DNA of 64,000 nt from Pseudomonas sp. PDM15. GTDB lineage: Bacteria; Pseudomonadota; Gammaproteobacteria; Pseudomonadales; Pseudomonadaceae. The stretch covers positions 766,015 to 830,014 of the forward strand of contig NZ_JACVAA010000001.1 of NCBI RefSeq assembly GCF_014851565.1, in the 5' to 3' direction. Each line of letters starts with the position of its first letter. Position 1 is the first letter of the stretch. Under the pieces are notes generated by a model. The model ran no database searches and was not told where the DNA came from. It was given only the letters and a program-made list of their open reading frames with translations. The translations under genes and the position numbers were made by a program. Of the stretch, positions 43,858 to 52,400 are shown piece after piece.

Positions 43858-45819
43858 ATGAGGTTCTCGATCGGGGCGAAGCTGTGGGTCAGCTTCTGCG
43901 CGATTCTGCTGGTCATCGTCGTCATCGGCGGTATTTCCTACCGCAACACCCTCAACATGCTGGAGACCTCGCGCTGGGTCGCCCACACCCACCAGGTGGT
44001 GGCGCAACTGAGCGCCGTGCTGTCCACGGTGCAGAGCGCCGAGACCGGCCAGCGCGGCTTCATTATCACCGGCGACGAGCGCTATCTGGACCCCTACAAC
44101 GCGGCGCTGCAAAGACTCAATGACGACCTGCGCGACCTGCGCCAGCTGACCGTCGACAACCCCGAACAGCAGCGCCGCCTGGGCCGGCTCGAGCCGCTGA
44201 TCGCGCTGAAACTGGCCGAACTCAAGGAAAGCATCGAGCTGCGCCGCGCCCAGGGCTTCGAACCGGCCCTGCAGTTGGTGCTGACCGACAAGGGCAAGCA
44301 GGCGATGGTCGAGATCCGCACTCTGGTCGGCGAGATGATTGCCGAGGAAGAGCAGCTGCAGGCCGCCCGCGACGCGGCGGCCAGTGCCAGCGCGGACCTT
44401 ACTCAATGGGTCACCATGCTGGGCATGGCGCTGTCCGCAATGATGGTGGTGGCCGCTGCGCTGTTCCTCGCCCAGCACATCGCCCGCCCGCTGCGCGCGA
44501 TCAGCGCGGTGGCCGACCGGGTCAGCGCCGGCAACCTGGCGGTGGAGTTGGTGGCCGATGCGCGTTCCGACGAGATCGGCGCGCTGCAGGCGGCCATCCT
44601 GCGCATGCTGCAGTCGCTGCGGCAGACCGTCGAATCGGCGCGGCAGATCGCTGCCGGCAACCTGGCCGTGGAGGTACAGCCGCAGTCGCGCGACGACCAG
44701 TTCGGCCATGCCTTCGCCGACATGCTCCAGGCCCTGCGCCATGTGGCCGAATCGGCGCGGCAGATCGCCGCCGGCAACCTGGCCGTGGAGGTGCAACCAC
44801 AATCCGCCAGCGACCAGTTCGGCCAGGCCTTTGCGCGCATGCTCCAGGCCCTGCGGCAGATGGCCGAGTCGGCACGGCAGATTGCCGCCGGCAACCTGAC
44901 CATCGAGGTGCAGCCGCAGTCCCCCGGAGACCTGCTGGGCAACGCCTTCGCCCAGATGCTGGCGGACCTGCGCCAGATCAACGGCGATATCCGCGGGGGC
45001 ATCGGCGTGCTCACCGATTCAGCCAGCGAGATCGCTGCCGGCGCCTACCAGATCGCCAGCGGCACGGCGGAAACCGCCACCGCCATCAGCGAGACCAGCG
45101 CCACCATGGAGGAGATCAAGCAGACCGCGCTGCTCTCCAGCCAGCGTGCGCTGTCGGTGTCGCAGGCGGCGCAGCGCTCGATGCAGGTGTCGCAGGACGG
45201 CCGTCGGGCGGTGGACGAGGTGGTGGAGGGCATGCGCCGCATCCACCAGCAGATGGACCAGGTCGGCGAGAACATCACCCACCTGGCCGAGCAGGTGCAA
45301 ACCATTGGCGAGATCATCGCCACGGTCAACGACCTGGCCGAGCAGTCCAACCTGCTGGCGGTCAACGCCTCCATCGAGGCGGCCAAGGCCGGCGAGCAGG
45401 GCAAGGGTTTCTCGGTGGTGGCCCAGGAGGTGAAGAGCCTGGCCGAGCAGTCCAAACAGGCCACCGTGCAGGTGCGCGGCATTCTCGGCGAGATCCAGCG
45501 CGCCACCAGCAGCACGGTGCTGGCGGCCGAACAGGGCAGCCGGGCGGTGAGCGAGGGGGTCAAGCAGTCCGGCCAGGCCGGCGAGGCGATCCGCCTGCTG
45601 TCGCAGAACATCGACGAGGGTGCCCAGGCGGTGGCCGAGATCGCCGTGTCGGCCCAGCAGCAGCTGGCCGGCATGGATCAGCTGGTGTTGGCCATGGAGA
45701 GCATCCGCGAGGCCAGCAGCCAGAACATGTCCAGCTCCAAGCAGGCCGAGGCGGCCGCCCAGGGCCTGCATCAGCTGGGGCAGAAGATGAAGGGCATGCT
45801 CGCGCGCTTCCAGATCTGA
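43858..45819 (+). CDS. Methyl-accepting chemotaxis protein with CHASE3 and poly-HAMP
   Basis: This 653-residue receptor has two membrane helices (about 9-28 and 181-203), a periplasmic CHASE3-like domain (ETGQRGFIITGDERYLDPY) and a signalling domain. Between them lies a HAMP unit followed by three near-identical 39-residue units (259-375), making a poly-HAMP relay. The cytoplasmic tip is intact (VNDLAEQSNLLAVNASIEAAKAGEQGKGF), so it should signal to CheA. No pentapeptide tether is seen. The ligand is unknown. Confidence 0.92.
   Translation: MRFSIGAKLWVSFCAILLVIVVIGGISYRNTLNMLETSRWVAHTHQVVAQLSAVLSTVQSAETGQRGFIITGDERYLDPYNAALQRLNDDLRDLRQLTVDNPEQQRRLGRLEPLIALKLAELKESIELRRAQGFEPALQLVLTDKGKQAMVEIRTLVGEMIAEEEQLQAARDAAASASADLTQWVTMLGMALSAMMVVAAALFLAQHIARPLRAISAVADRVSAGNLAVELVADARSDEIGALQAAILRMLQSLRQTVESARQIAAGNLAVEVQPQSRDDQFGHAFADMLQALRHVAESARQIAAGNLAVEVQPQSASDQFGQAFARMLQALRQMAESARQIAAGNLTIEVQPQSPGDLLGNAFAQMLADLRQINGDIRGGIGVLTDSASEIAAGAYQIASGTAETATAISETSATMEEIKQTALLSSQRALSVSQAAQRSMQVSQDGRRAVDEVVEGMRRIHQQMDQVGENITHLAEQVQTIGEIIATVNDLAEQSNLLAVNASIEAAKAGEQGKGFSVVAQEVKSLAEQSKQATVQVRGILGEIQRATSSTVLAAEQGSRAVSEGVKQSGQAGEAIRLLSQNIDEGAQAVAEIAVSAQQQLAGMDQLVLAMESIREASSQNMSSSKQAEAAAQGLHQLGQKMKGMLARFQI
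44632..44982 (+). repeat. Three 117-bp tandem repeats encoding HAMP units
   Basis: Units start at 44632, 44749 and 44866, each encoding ESARQIAAGNL(A/T)(V/I)EVQPQS followed by a helix with FADML/FARML/FAQML. They are the same length and close in DNA sequence, so they arose by recent in-frame duplication inside the chemoreceptor gene. Confidence 0.88.
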
Positions 45820-45828
45820 TCCCGCCAG

Positions 45829-45860
45829 CTCCGGAGTTTTTCGCAAAAACTCCGGAGTTT
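45829..45860 (+). terminator. Terminator of the chemoreceptor gene
   Basis: CTCCGGAGTTTTT and AAAAACTCCGGAG form a perfect 13-bp stem with a CGC loop and are followed by TTTT. It lies 10 bases past the stop codon. Confidence 0.88.
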
Positions 45861-46197
45861 TCCGCAAGAACCCGTCATGCCGCTGTCACTAGAGTCCTGC
45901 ATCCCGCTCCGGATGCGCGCGTTCGCGTTGCGCTTGTGCCGCCGGAGTCATGGACTAAACCCAAGGTAGAGGCCGCGGTATTGCCGCCGGTCGGTATCCT
46001 CATGGGGCCCAGCCGATGGGCCCTGTCGTCGTTTCCGGGAGGGGAGTGGCGTGATGGGGCGCCGGCAGCGGGCGTCCACCTTGTACAGCCTCGGCCCAGC
46101 GGCCGGGGAATCGAGTGTCCGTCACGAGCGGGCGCGTTTGCCAACCCAGTCGCGGCCAACCCCGCGGCCATAACAACAAGCGAGAGGGCATCGTCCC
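45861..46197. other. 337-base intergenic region upstream of putP
   Basis: No open frame with a ribosome site was found. The main visible structure is GGGCCC-N7-GGGCCC (46005-46023), a possible hairpin. The putP promoter should lie here, but no box stands out. The last part carries GAGAGGG, the putP ribosome site. Confidence 0.5.
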
Positions 46198-47688
46198 ATG
46201 ACAGCTAGCACCCCCATGCTGATCACCTTCGTGGTGTACATCGCCGCGATGGTCTTTATCGGCCTGTTCGCCTACCTGCGTACCAAGAACCTGTCCGACT
46301 ACATCCTCGGTGGCCGCAGCCTCGGTAGCTTCGTTACCGCACTGTCCGCCGGCGCCTCCGACATGAGCGGCTGGCTGCTGATGGGCCTGCCGGGCGCCGT
46401 GTACCTGTCCGGCCTTTCGGAAGGCTGGATCGCCATCGGCCTGATCGCCGGTGCCTGGCTCAACTGGCTGTTCGTCGCCGGCCGTCTGCGCGTGCAGACC
46501 GAGCACAACGGCAACGCCCTGACCCTGCCGGACTACTTCACCAACCGTTTCGAGGACAACAGCAAGCTGCTGCGTATCTTCTCGGCCGTGGTGATCCTGG
46601 TGTTCTTCACCATCTACTGCGCCTCGGGCGTGGTGGCCGGTGCTCGCCTGTTCGAAAGCACCTTCGGCATGTCCTACGAAACCGCCCTGTGGGCCGGCGC
46701 CGCTGCGACCATCGCCTACACCTTCATCGGTGGCTTCCTGGCTGTGAGCTGGACCGACACCGTGCAGGCCAGCCTGATGATCTTCGCCCTGATCCTCGCT
46801 CCGGTGATGGTGATGGTGGCGACCGGCGGCATGGACAGCACCTTCGCTGCCATCCAGCTGGAAGACGCGACCAACTTCGACATGCTCAAGGGCGCCACCT
46901 TCGTCGGCGTGATCTCGCTGCTGGCCTGGGGCCTGGGCTACTTCGGCCAGCCGCACATCCTGGCGCGCTTCATGGCCGCCGATTCGGTCAAGTCGATCCC
47001 GGCCGCCCGCCGCATCTCCATGACCTGGATGATCCTCTGCCTCGGCGGCGCCGTGGCCGTGGGCTTCTTCGGCATCGCCTACTTCGCCGCGAACCCGCAG
47101 CTGGCCGGCCCGGTCACCGAGAACCCCGAGCGTGTGTTCATCGAGCTGTCGAAGATTCTGTTCAACCCATGGATTGCCGGCGTGCTGCTGTCCGCCATTC
47201 TGGCCGCGGTGATGTCCACCCTGAGCTGCCAGCTGCTGGTCTGCTCCAGCGCCCTGACCGAGGACTTCTACAAGGCCTTCCTGCGTAAAGGCGCCAGCCA
47301 GGTCGAACTGGTCTGGGTCGGCCGCGCCATGGTGCTGCTGATCGCCCTGATCTCCATCTGGCTGGCCTCCAACCCGGAGAACCGCGTGCTGGGCCTGGTG
47401 GCCTACGCCTGGGCCGGCTTCGGTGCCGCCTTCGGTCCGGTGGTGATCCTGTCCCTGGTCTGGAAAGGCATGACCCGCAACGGCGCCCTGGCCGGCATGA
47501 TCGTCGGTGCGGTGACCGTGGTGGTGTGGAAGAACTGGGTCGGCATGGGTCTGTACGAAATCGTCCCGGGCTTCATCCTCGGCACCATCGCCATCCTGGT
47601 CTTCAGCCGCATCGGCAGCGGCCCGTCCGCCAGCATGCTCAAGCGCTTCGACGAAGCCGAGCAGGAATACCAGGACGCCCACCTGTAA
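46198..47688 (+). CDS. putP: Sodium/proline symporter
   Basis: This 496-residue inner-membrane protein imports proline with sodium. The SSSF-family pattern is clear: LSDYILGGRSLGSFVTALSAGASDMSGWL in the first helices, where the Ser and Asp bind sodium and substrate, FIGGFLAVSWTDTVQA, and MSTLSCQLLVCSSALTEDFY. Length matches PutP. PutA is not nearby, so identification rests on sequence. A strong terminator follows. Confidence 0.93.
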   Translation: MTASTPMLITFVVYIAAMVFIGLFAYLRTKNLSDYILGGRSLGSFVTALSAGASDMSGWLLMGLPGAVYLSGLSEGWIAIGLIAGAWLNWLFVAGRLRVQTEHNGNALTLPDYFTNRFEDNSKLLRIFSAVVILVFFTIYCASGVVAGARLFESTFGMSYETALWAGAAATIAYTFIGGFLAVSWTDTVQASLMIFALILAPVMVMVATGGMDSTFAAIQLEDATNFDMLKGATFVGVISLLAWGLGYFGQPHILARFMAADSVKSIPAARRISMTWMILCLGGAVAVGFFGIAYFAANPQLAGPVTENPERVFIELSKILFNPWIAGVLLSAILAAVMSTLSCQLLVCSSALTEDFYKAFLRKGASQVELVWVGRAMVLLIALISIWLASNPENRVLGLVAYAWAGFGAAFGPVVILSLVWKGMTRNGALAGMIVGAVTVVVWKNWVGMGLYEIVPGFILGTIAILVFSRIGSGPSASMLKRFDEAEQEYQDAHL

Positions 47689-47793
47689 CACCCCACGCGT
47701 GGGCGGCCGGTCGTCCGTCCACGCGTTTCGCTCCGTCGCAGCCACCCCTCATCGGCTGTCGACGGGGCACCACGTACGACCTTTAGTGCTTTG

Positions 47794-47827
47794 CGGCCCA
47801 CGTCTCCCGGCGATGGGCCGTTTTTTT
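47794..47827 (+). terminator. Terminator of putP
   Basis: CGGCCCA and TGGGCCG pair across 13 bases and are followed by seven T. Confidence 0.82.
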
Positions 47828-47889
47828 GCCCGCGAGAAACACCCCGCCTGGCTTAGAATGCGCGGCCCAGCCCAGCACGCTCATCTGCC

Positions 47890-48828
47890 ATGAACTCGTC
47901 CGCCATCGCCCTCCTGCAACAGCGCCTCGAGCAGGCCTTCGCCTGCCTGCCCGCCGAGGCGCGCCGGCTGTTCCATGGTCGCGGCCGGCAATGGCCAGGG
48001 CTGGAGCATGTCACCGCCGACTGGCTGCAGGGCGTGCTGCTGGTCGCGCTGTTCCGCGAACCCGAGGCGCAGTCGCTGGCCGAGCTGAAGGACATGCTGC
48101 TGCAGTTCGCGGCGTCACCGGCCTGGACGAGCAGCGGCGCGCAGCATCTGTTGCTGCAGCATCGCTACACGGCGGACAGCACCACCGACTACCTGGTGGG
48201 CGAGGCCATCGAGCGTGGCGAGATCGAGGAGGGCCGCCTGCGCTATCTGCTCGATTTCGGCCGCAAGCAGAACAGCGGCCTGTTCCTCGACATGCGCCTG
48301 GGACGCCAGTGGGTGCGCGAGCAGGCGGGCGGGCAGCGGGTGCTCAATCTGTTCGCCTATACCTGTGGCTTCTCGGTGGCGGCCATCGCCGGTGGCGCGC
48401 AGAAGGTGGTCAATCTGGACATGTCGCGCCCGGCCCTGAGTCGTGGCCGCGACAACCATCGGCTGAACGGCCATGACCTGGCGCGTGTCAGCTTCCTCGG
48501 CCACGACCTGTTCAACTCCTGGGGCAGGCTGCGCAAGGACGGTCCCTTTGATCTGATCATCGTCGACCCGCCGAGCTTCCAGAAAGGCAGCTTCGTGCTG
48601 ACCCGCGACTACGCCAAGATCATGCGCCGCCTGCCGGACCTGCTGACGCCGGGTGGCCGGGTGCTGGCCTGCGTCAACGACCCGGCCATCGCACCGGCAT
48701 TCCTCATCGACGAGATGGCCCGCGAGGCTCCGCAGCTGCGCTTCGTCGAGCGCCTGGCCAACCCGCCGGAGTTCGCCGACAGCGATCCGGACGCCGGACT
48801 CAAGGTGCTGCTGTTCGCCGCGCATTAG
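47890..48828 (+). CDS. Class I SAM-dependent methyltransferase, RlmI/RlmK-like
   Basis: This 312-residue enzyme is similar to the C-terminal methyltransferase domain of RlmI and RlmL/K, which modify 23S rRNA. LNLFAYTCGFSVAA binds SAM, VVNLDMS follows, and VDPPSFQKGSFVLTRDY is the DPPSF motif. It lacks an N-terminal PUA or THUMP domain; instead it has about 100 residues of unclear fold. Substrate is therefore uncertain. It starts 62 bases after the putP terminator. Confidence 0.85.
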   Translation: MNSSAIALLQQRLEQAFACLPAEARRLFHGRGRQWPGLEHVTADWLQGVLLVALFREPEAQSLAELKDMLLQFAASPAWTSSGAQHLLLQHRYTADSTTDYLVGEAIERGEIEEGRLRYLLDFGRKQNSGLFLDMRLGRQWVREQAGGQRVLNLFAYTCGFSVAAIAGGAQKVVNLDMSRPALSRGRDNHRLNGHDLARVSFLGHDLFNSWGRLRKDGPFDLIIVDPPSFQKGSFVLTRDYAKIMRRLPDLLTPGGRVLACVNDPAIAPAFLIDEMAREAPQLRFVERLANPPEFADSDPDAGLKVLLFAAH

Positions 48829-48842
48829 ATGCCTGCCGCTCG

Positions 48843-48874
48843 ATTACCCCTAGGGATATATCCCTAGGGGTAAT
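48843..48874. repeat. Perfect 32-bp palindrome between convergent genes
   Basis: ATTACCCCTAGGGATA is followed directly by its exact reverse complement. It lies 15 bases after the methyltransferase stop and six bases before the araC-type stop. It could act as a bidirectional terminator, though the ends are not T-runs, or as a regulator site. Confidence 0.7.
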
Positions 48875-48880
48875 TCTGAA

Positions 48881-49411
48881 TCAGGCGGCCGCTTCGGTGC
48901 GCGGCGCATTCAGACGACGCCAGCGCAGTGGCGAGGTGCCGGTGAGCTTGCCGAACATGCGGCTGAAATGCGATTGATCGGCAAAACCGCATTCCAGGCT
49001 GATCACCGAGATGGGCATGGTCTCGTCGGCGAGCAGCTCCTTGGCCCGGCGGATGCGCAGATCCAGCGACCACTCCTGGGGCGACATGCCGGTGGTCTTC
49101 TTGAAGGCGCGCGAGAAGTGGCTGCGCGACATGGCGCATTGCGCGGCAACGTCGGCGATGAACAGGCGTGCATGCAGGCTGCGCGCGAGAATCTCCTTGG
49201 CCTTGCGCTCCTGCCAGGGCGCAAGGGCGAGGCGCTCGGCGGCCGGCATCGCCGGTGGTTGATAGTGCTCCAGCAGGTGCTCGCAGAGCTGTCTGCCAGC
49301 CTGCGAGACGACTTGGTGCTCGGCGGCTTCCAGGGCCTCCTGCAGCGACAGCAGCAGGCGATAGGTCAGCGTGTCCAGGGGCGCGGCGGGCGGCAGGGTC
49401 AGCGCGTTCAT
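48881..49411 (-). CDS. AraC family regulator with DNA-binding domain only (copy A)
   Basis: This 176-residue protein is essentially an AraC-type double helix-turn-helix (about 70-170; IADVAAQCAMSRSHFSRAFKKTTG and ISLECGFADQSHFSRMFGKLTG) with a short helical N-terminus and no ligand domain. The start at 49411 has GGAG eight bases upstream. It lies 85 bases downstream of the giant sensor kinase gene on the same strand, so the two may be co-transcribed. It is a paralogue of the AraC-type gene at 59533-59982. Confidence 0.88.
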   Translation of the reverse strand: MNALTLPPAAPLDTLTYRLLLSLQEALEAAEHQVVSQAGRQLCEHLLEHYQPPAMPAAERLALAPWQERKAKEILARSLHARLFIADVAAQCAMSRSHFSRAFKKTTGMSPQEWSLDLRIRRAKELLADETMPISVISLECGFADQSHFSRMFGKLTGTSPLRWRRLNAPRTEAAA

Positions 49412-49496
49412 GGGGGCTCTCCTCATTTCTCTGGGGAGAGAGTGCGACTTGCCGGCGGGCCGAGTCCTTTGGCCAAGCTGAAAAGTTCTGAGCGCT

Positions 49497-52400
49497 CTAG
49501 ACAGGGCTGTGCACGGGCAGGGTGAAGAAAAACAGGCTCTCATCCTTGCGCCCGCGCGTGGTGTTGAGCACGCCGCCGTGGGCGGCGACGATGGAGGCGC
49601 AGATGGCCAGGCCCATGCCCATGCCGGTGGCCTTGGTGCTGAAGAATGCCTGGAAGACCTTGCTGAGCTTTTCCGGCGCCACGCCAAGCCCGGCATCTTC
49701 GATCACCACCAGCACCTCCTGGCCCAGAACCCGGCTGTGGATGCTCAGCCGACGTGCGCCAGGCGGCAGCGCCTGCATGGCCTCGACCGCATTGGTAATC
49801 AGGTTGCGCAGCAACTGCTGCAACTGGATCGAATCGCCCAGCACCAGGGTGGCGGGGACCAGGTCGAGGCTCAGCGTGACGTGCTTGTCGTCCAGGTCCG
49901 CCTGGGTGATGGCCACTACCTGGTGGATCACCCGATCCAGCGCCAGTGGTTTGCGTGTCGCCGGTTTCTGGCGCGCCAGGGTGCGCATGGCGCGAACGAT
50001 GTCGGCGGCGCGCTGACCCTCGCTGAGGATATCGCGCAGGCCTTCCAGGGCATCTTCCATGGCCGGTCGCGGGCGCTCCAGCCAGCGCAGGCTGGCACCG
50101 GCATTGGACAGGATGGAGGCCAGTGGCTGGTTGATCTCATGGGCGATGGAGGCGGCCAGCTCGCCGAGCATGGTCGCCTGTGAGGTGCGATCCAGCTCGC
50201 TGCGGGCGGCGCGCAAGGCGCTCTCGGTCTGGCGTCGTTCGGTGATGTCGGACACCACGCCGATGATGGCGTCGGCACCGTCCGCCTCGCCGGCCAGCTC
50301 CAGGAAGCGCGGCGTACCCTCCAGCGACACGGTGCGGAATTCCAGGCGGAACGCCTGCCGACCATCGCTGGCGTCGGCCAGTCCCTGGATGAAGCGCGGC
50401 CGGTCGTCGGCATGTACCAGTACGGCCGGGTCGCGCAGGTAGGCGTCGTCGGTCTGTGGCGGCAGACCCAGCTCGGCGATCAGGCGCGGCGACCAGAACG
50501 AGCGCTCGCTCTGCTGGCGCCAGACGAAGGTGCCATAGCGACTGACTTCCTGGCCGATGGCCAACAACGCCTGGGTGCGCCGCAGCGTGCTCTCGCTCAG
50601 CTGCCTGCGCTGGTTCTCCGTCACCAGGTCGCCATACAACCGCGCGGTGCTCAGTGAGATGGCGGCCTGCGCGGCGAGCAACTCCAGCACCTCGGCGCGA
50701 AGCGGCTCGAAGGCACCGGGCGCGAGGTTGTTCTCCAGATACAGTACGCCGATCACTTCGTTCTGCTTGAGCAGTGGCACGGCCATCAGTGAGCCGTTCT
50801 CCACCCGCGCCAGATAGGCGTCATCGGCGAAGCGGCGGAACGCCTCGGAGCCGTTGATCGTCAGGCAGCGGCGCTCGTGCATCGCCAGGCGTACGAAGCT
50901 CTGGGGCACGGCCTGGGCGGCGCTGGGGCAGTCGCCCAGGTGGATGTCGATGCCACCGCTGTGGGTCAGCCCCGTGGCCTCGACGCGCAGGCCGCCGTCG
51001 TCGATCAGCAGCAGGGCGATATAGGTGGCGCCGGCATGCATCGCCGCGTTGCTCAGCAGGGTGCGGATCAGCGCGTCCGGCTCGATTTCCCGTGACAGGG
51101 CCTGGCAGGCGCGGGTGATGGAGAGCAGGTCCAGTTGCTGGCTGGCGAGCTGGGCAGGCGGCGCGGCACTCGGCTGCTCGCGGAGGAAGGCGTATTCAGC
51201 CTCCGCCTGCTCCGCCAGGGTTATCGCGCCCCAGCGCCGCCAGGCGTCGCGCGCCTGGCTGAGGTGCGTACGCGCGCTGGCCTGCAGGCCGAGCGCCAGG
51301 TGGCAGCGCCCGGCCAGCTCGTGAGCGAGGCCCTTGAGATGGATGGCGCCGCATTGTTCGGCATGGCCGATGGCCTCTTCGTAGCGCCGTAGCGCCTCGA
51401 TGTGGCGACCGTCGAGGCGAAGCAGCTCGGCTTCCGCCAGCGCCAGGCGATCGGAGAAGTAGCGCGGATTCAGCTCCGCCCACAGGCGCAGGTGTTGCAG
51501 CGGCCGCGTGAAGTCCTGCTGGCACCCGCTGGCCGTCTGCAGGGCGGCACGGTTGAGCACGCTGAACATCGCCAGGTCGATCAGGTGGATATGGGCCGGC
51601 ACCGACCAGCTCAGGTCCCAGGCCCGGTCGAGATGGACGGCGGACTGTTCGAGGTCGCCCTCGAGGAAGCGCAGCAGGCCCTCGAACAGCTCCCACCAGA
51701 AGTGCAGCGGGCCCATGCTGCTGTCGCGCACACGCTCGGCCAGCGCCGCGCAGGACGGAATCGGGATGCTGCCGGCGCCATCCCCGGCCAGGCGGCGGAT
51801 GTAGCGGGCCTGGGTGTAGAGGATGTTCTGCGCGTCGAGGAACTCCAGGTTGCGCGCCATCGCCAGCCCGGCATCGATCTGCCGCAGCATGCGCTCGATG
51901 GGCGCGCCCAGGACCAGCAGGTCGGAGACGATATGGTTGTTGGCATAGCAGGCGAAGCTCGGCGAGCCCTGGGACAGGCTGGTGCGCAACGCCTGCTCGG
52001 CGCACTCCAGGGCGAAGGGCAGAGGCCGGGTCCAGGCGCTCACCTGGTCGAGGGCGACCAACACCGAGATCTTGCTGGCGCCATGCTGCGGCTGTTCCGC
52101 CAGTCGCCGGGCGGTCGCCGTGTAGGCATATCCGCCGGGGTAGTCGGCGAAGCGATGGGCGCTGGCCACGCCCAGCCAGGCCAGGGCGTGTACCGCCGCC
52201 GCGCTGATGCCGTGCCGCAGGCTCAGGCGCGCGGCGGTGCAGGTGCTCAGCAGCATCAGGTTGGACTGGATGAACGAGCCGGGAATCACCATGGCCGCGA
52301 GCAGCTCGATGGCGGCCTGGGAGTTGGCGTCGCGGCAGTCGGGCAGCTCGGCAAAGGTTTCCGGCCCACGTCCGGCCAGCTCCGTGTGCAACTGCCGCCA

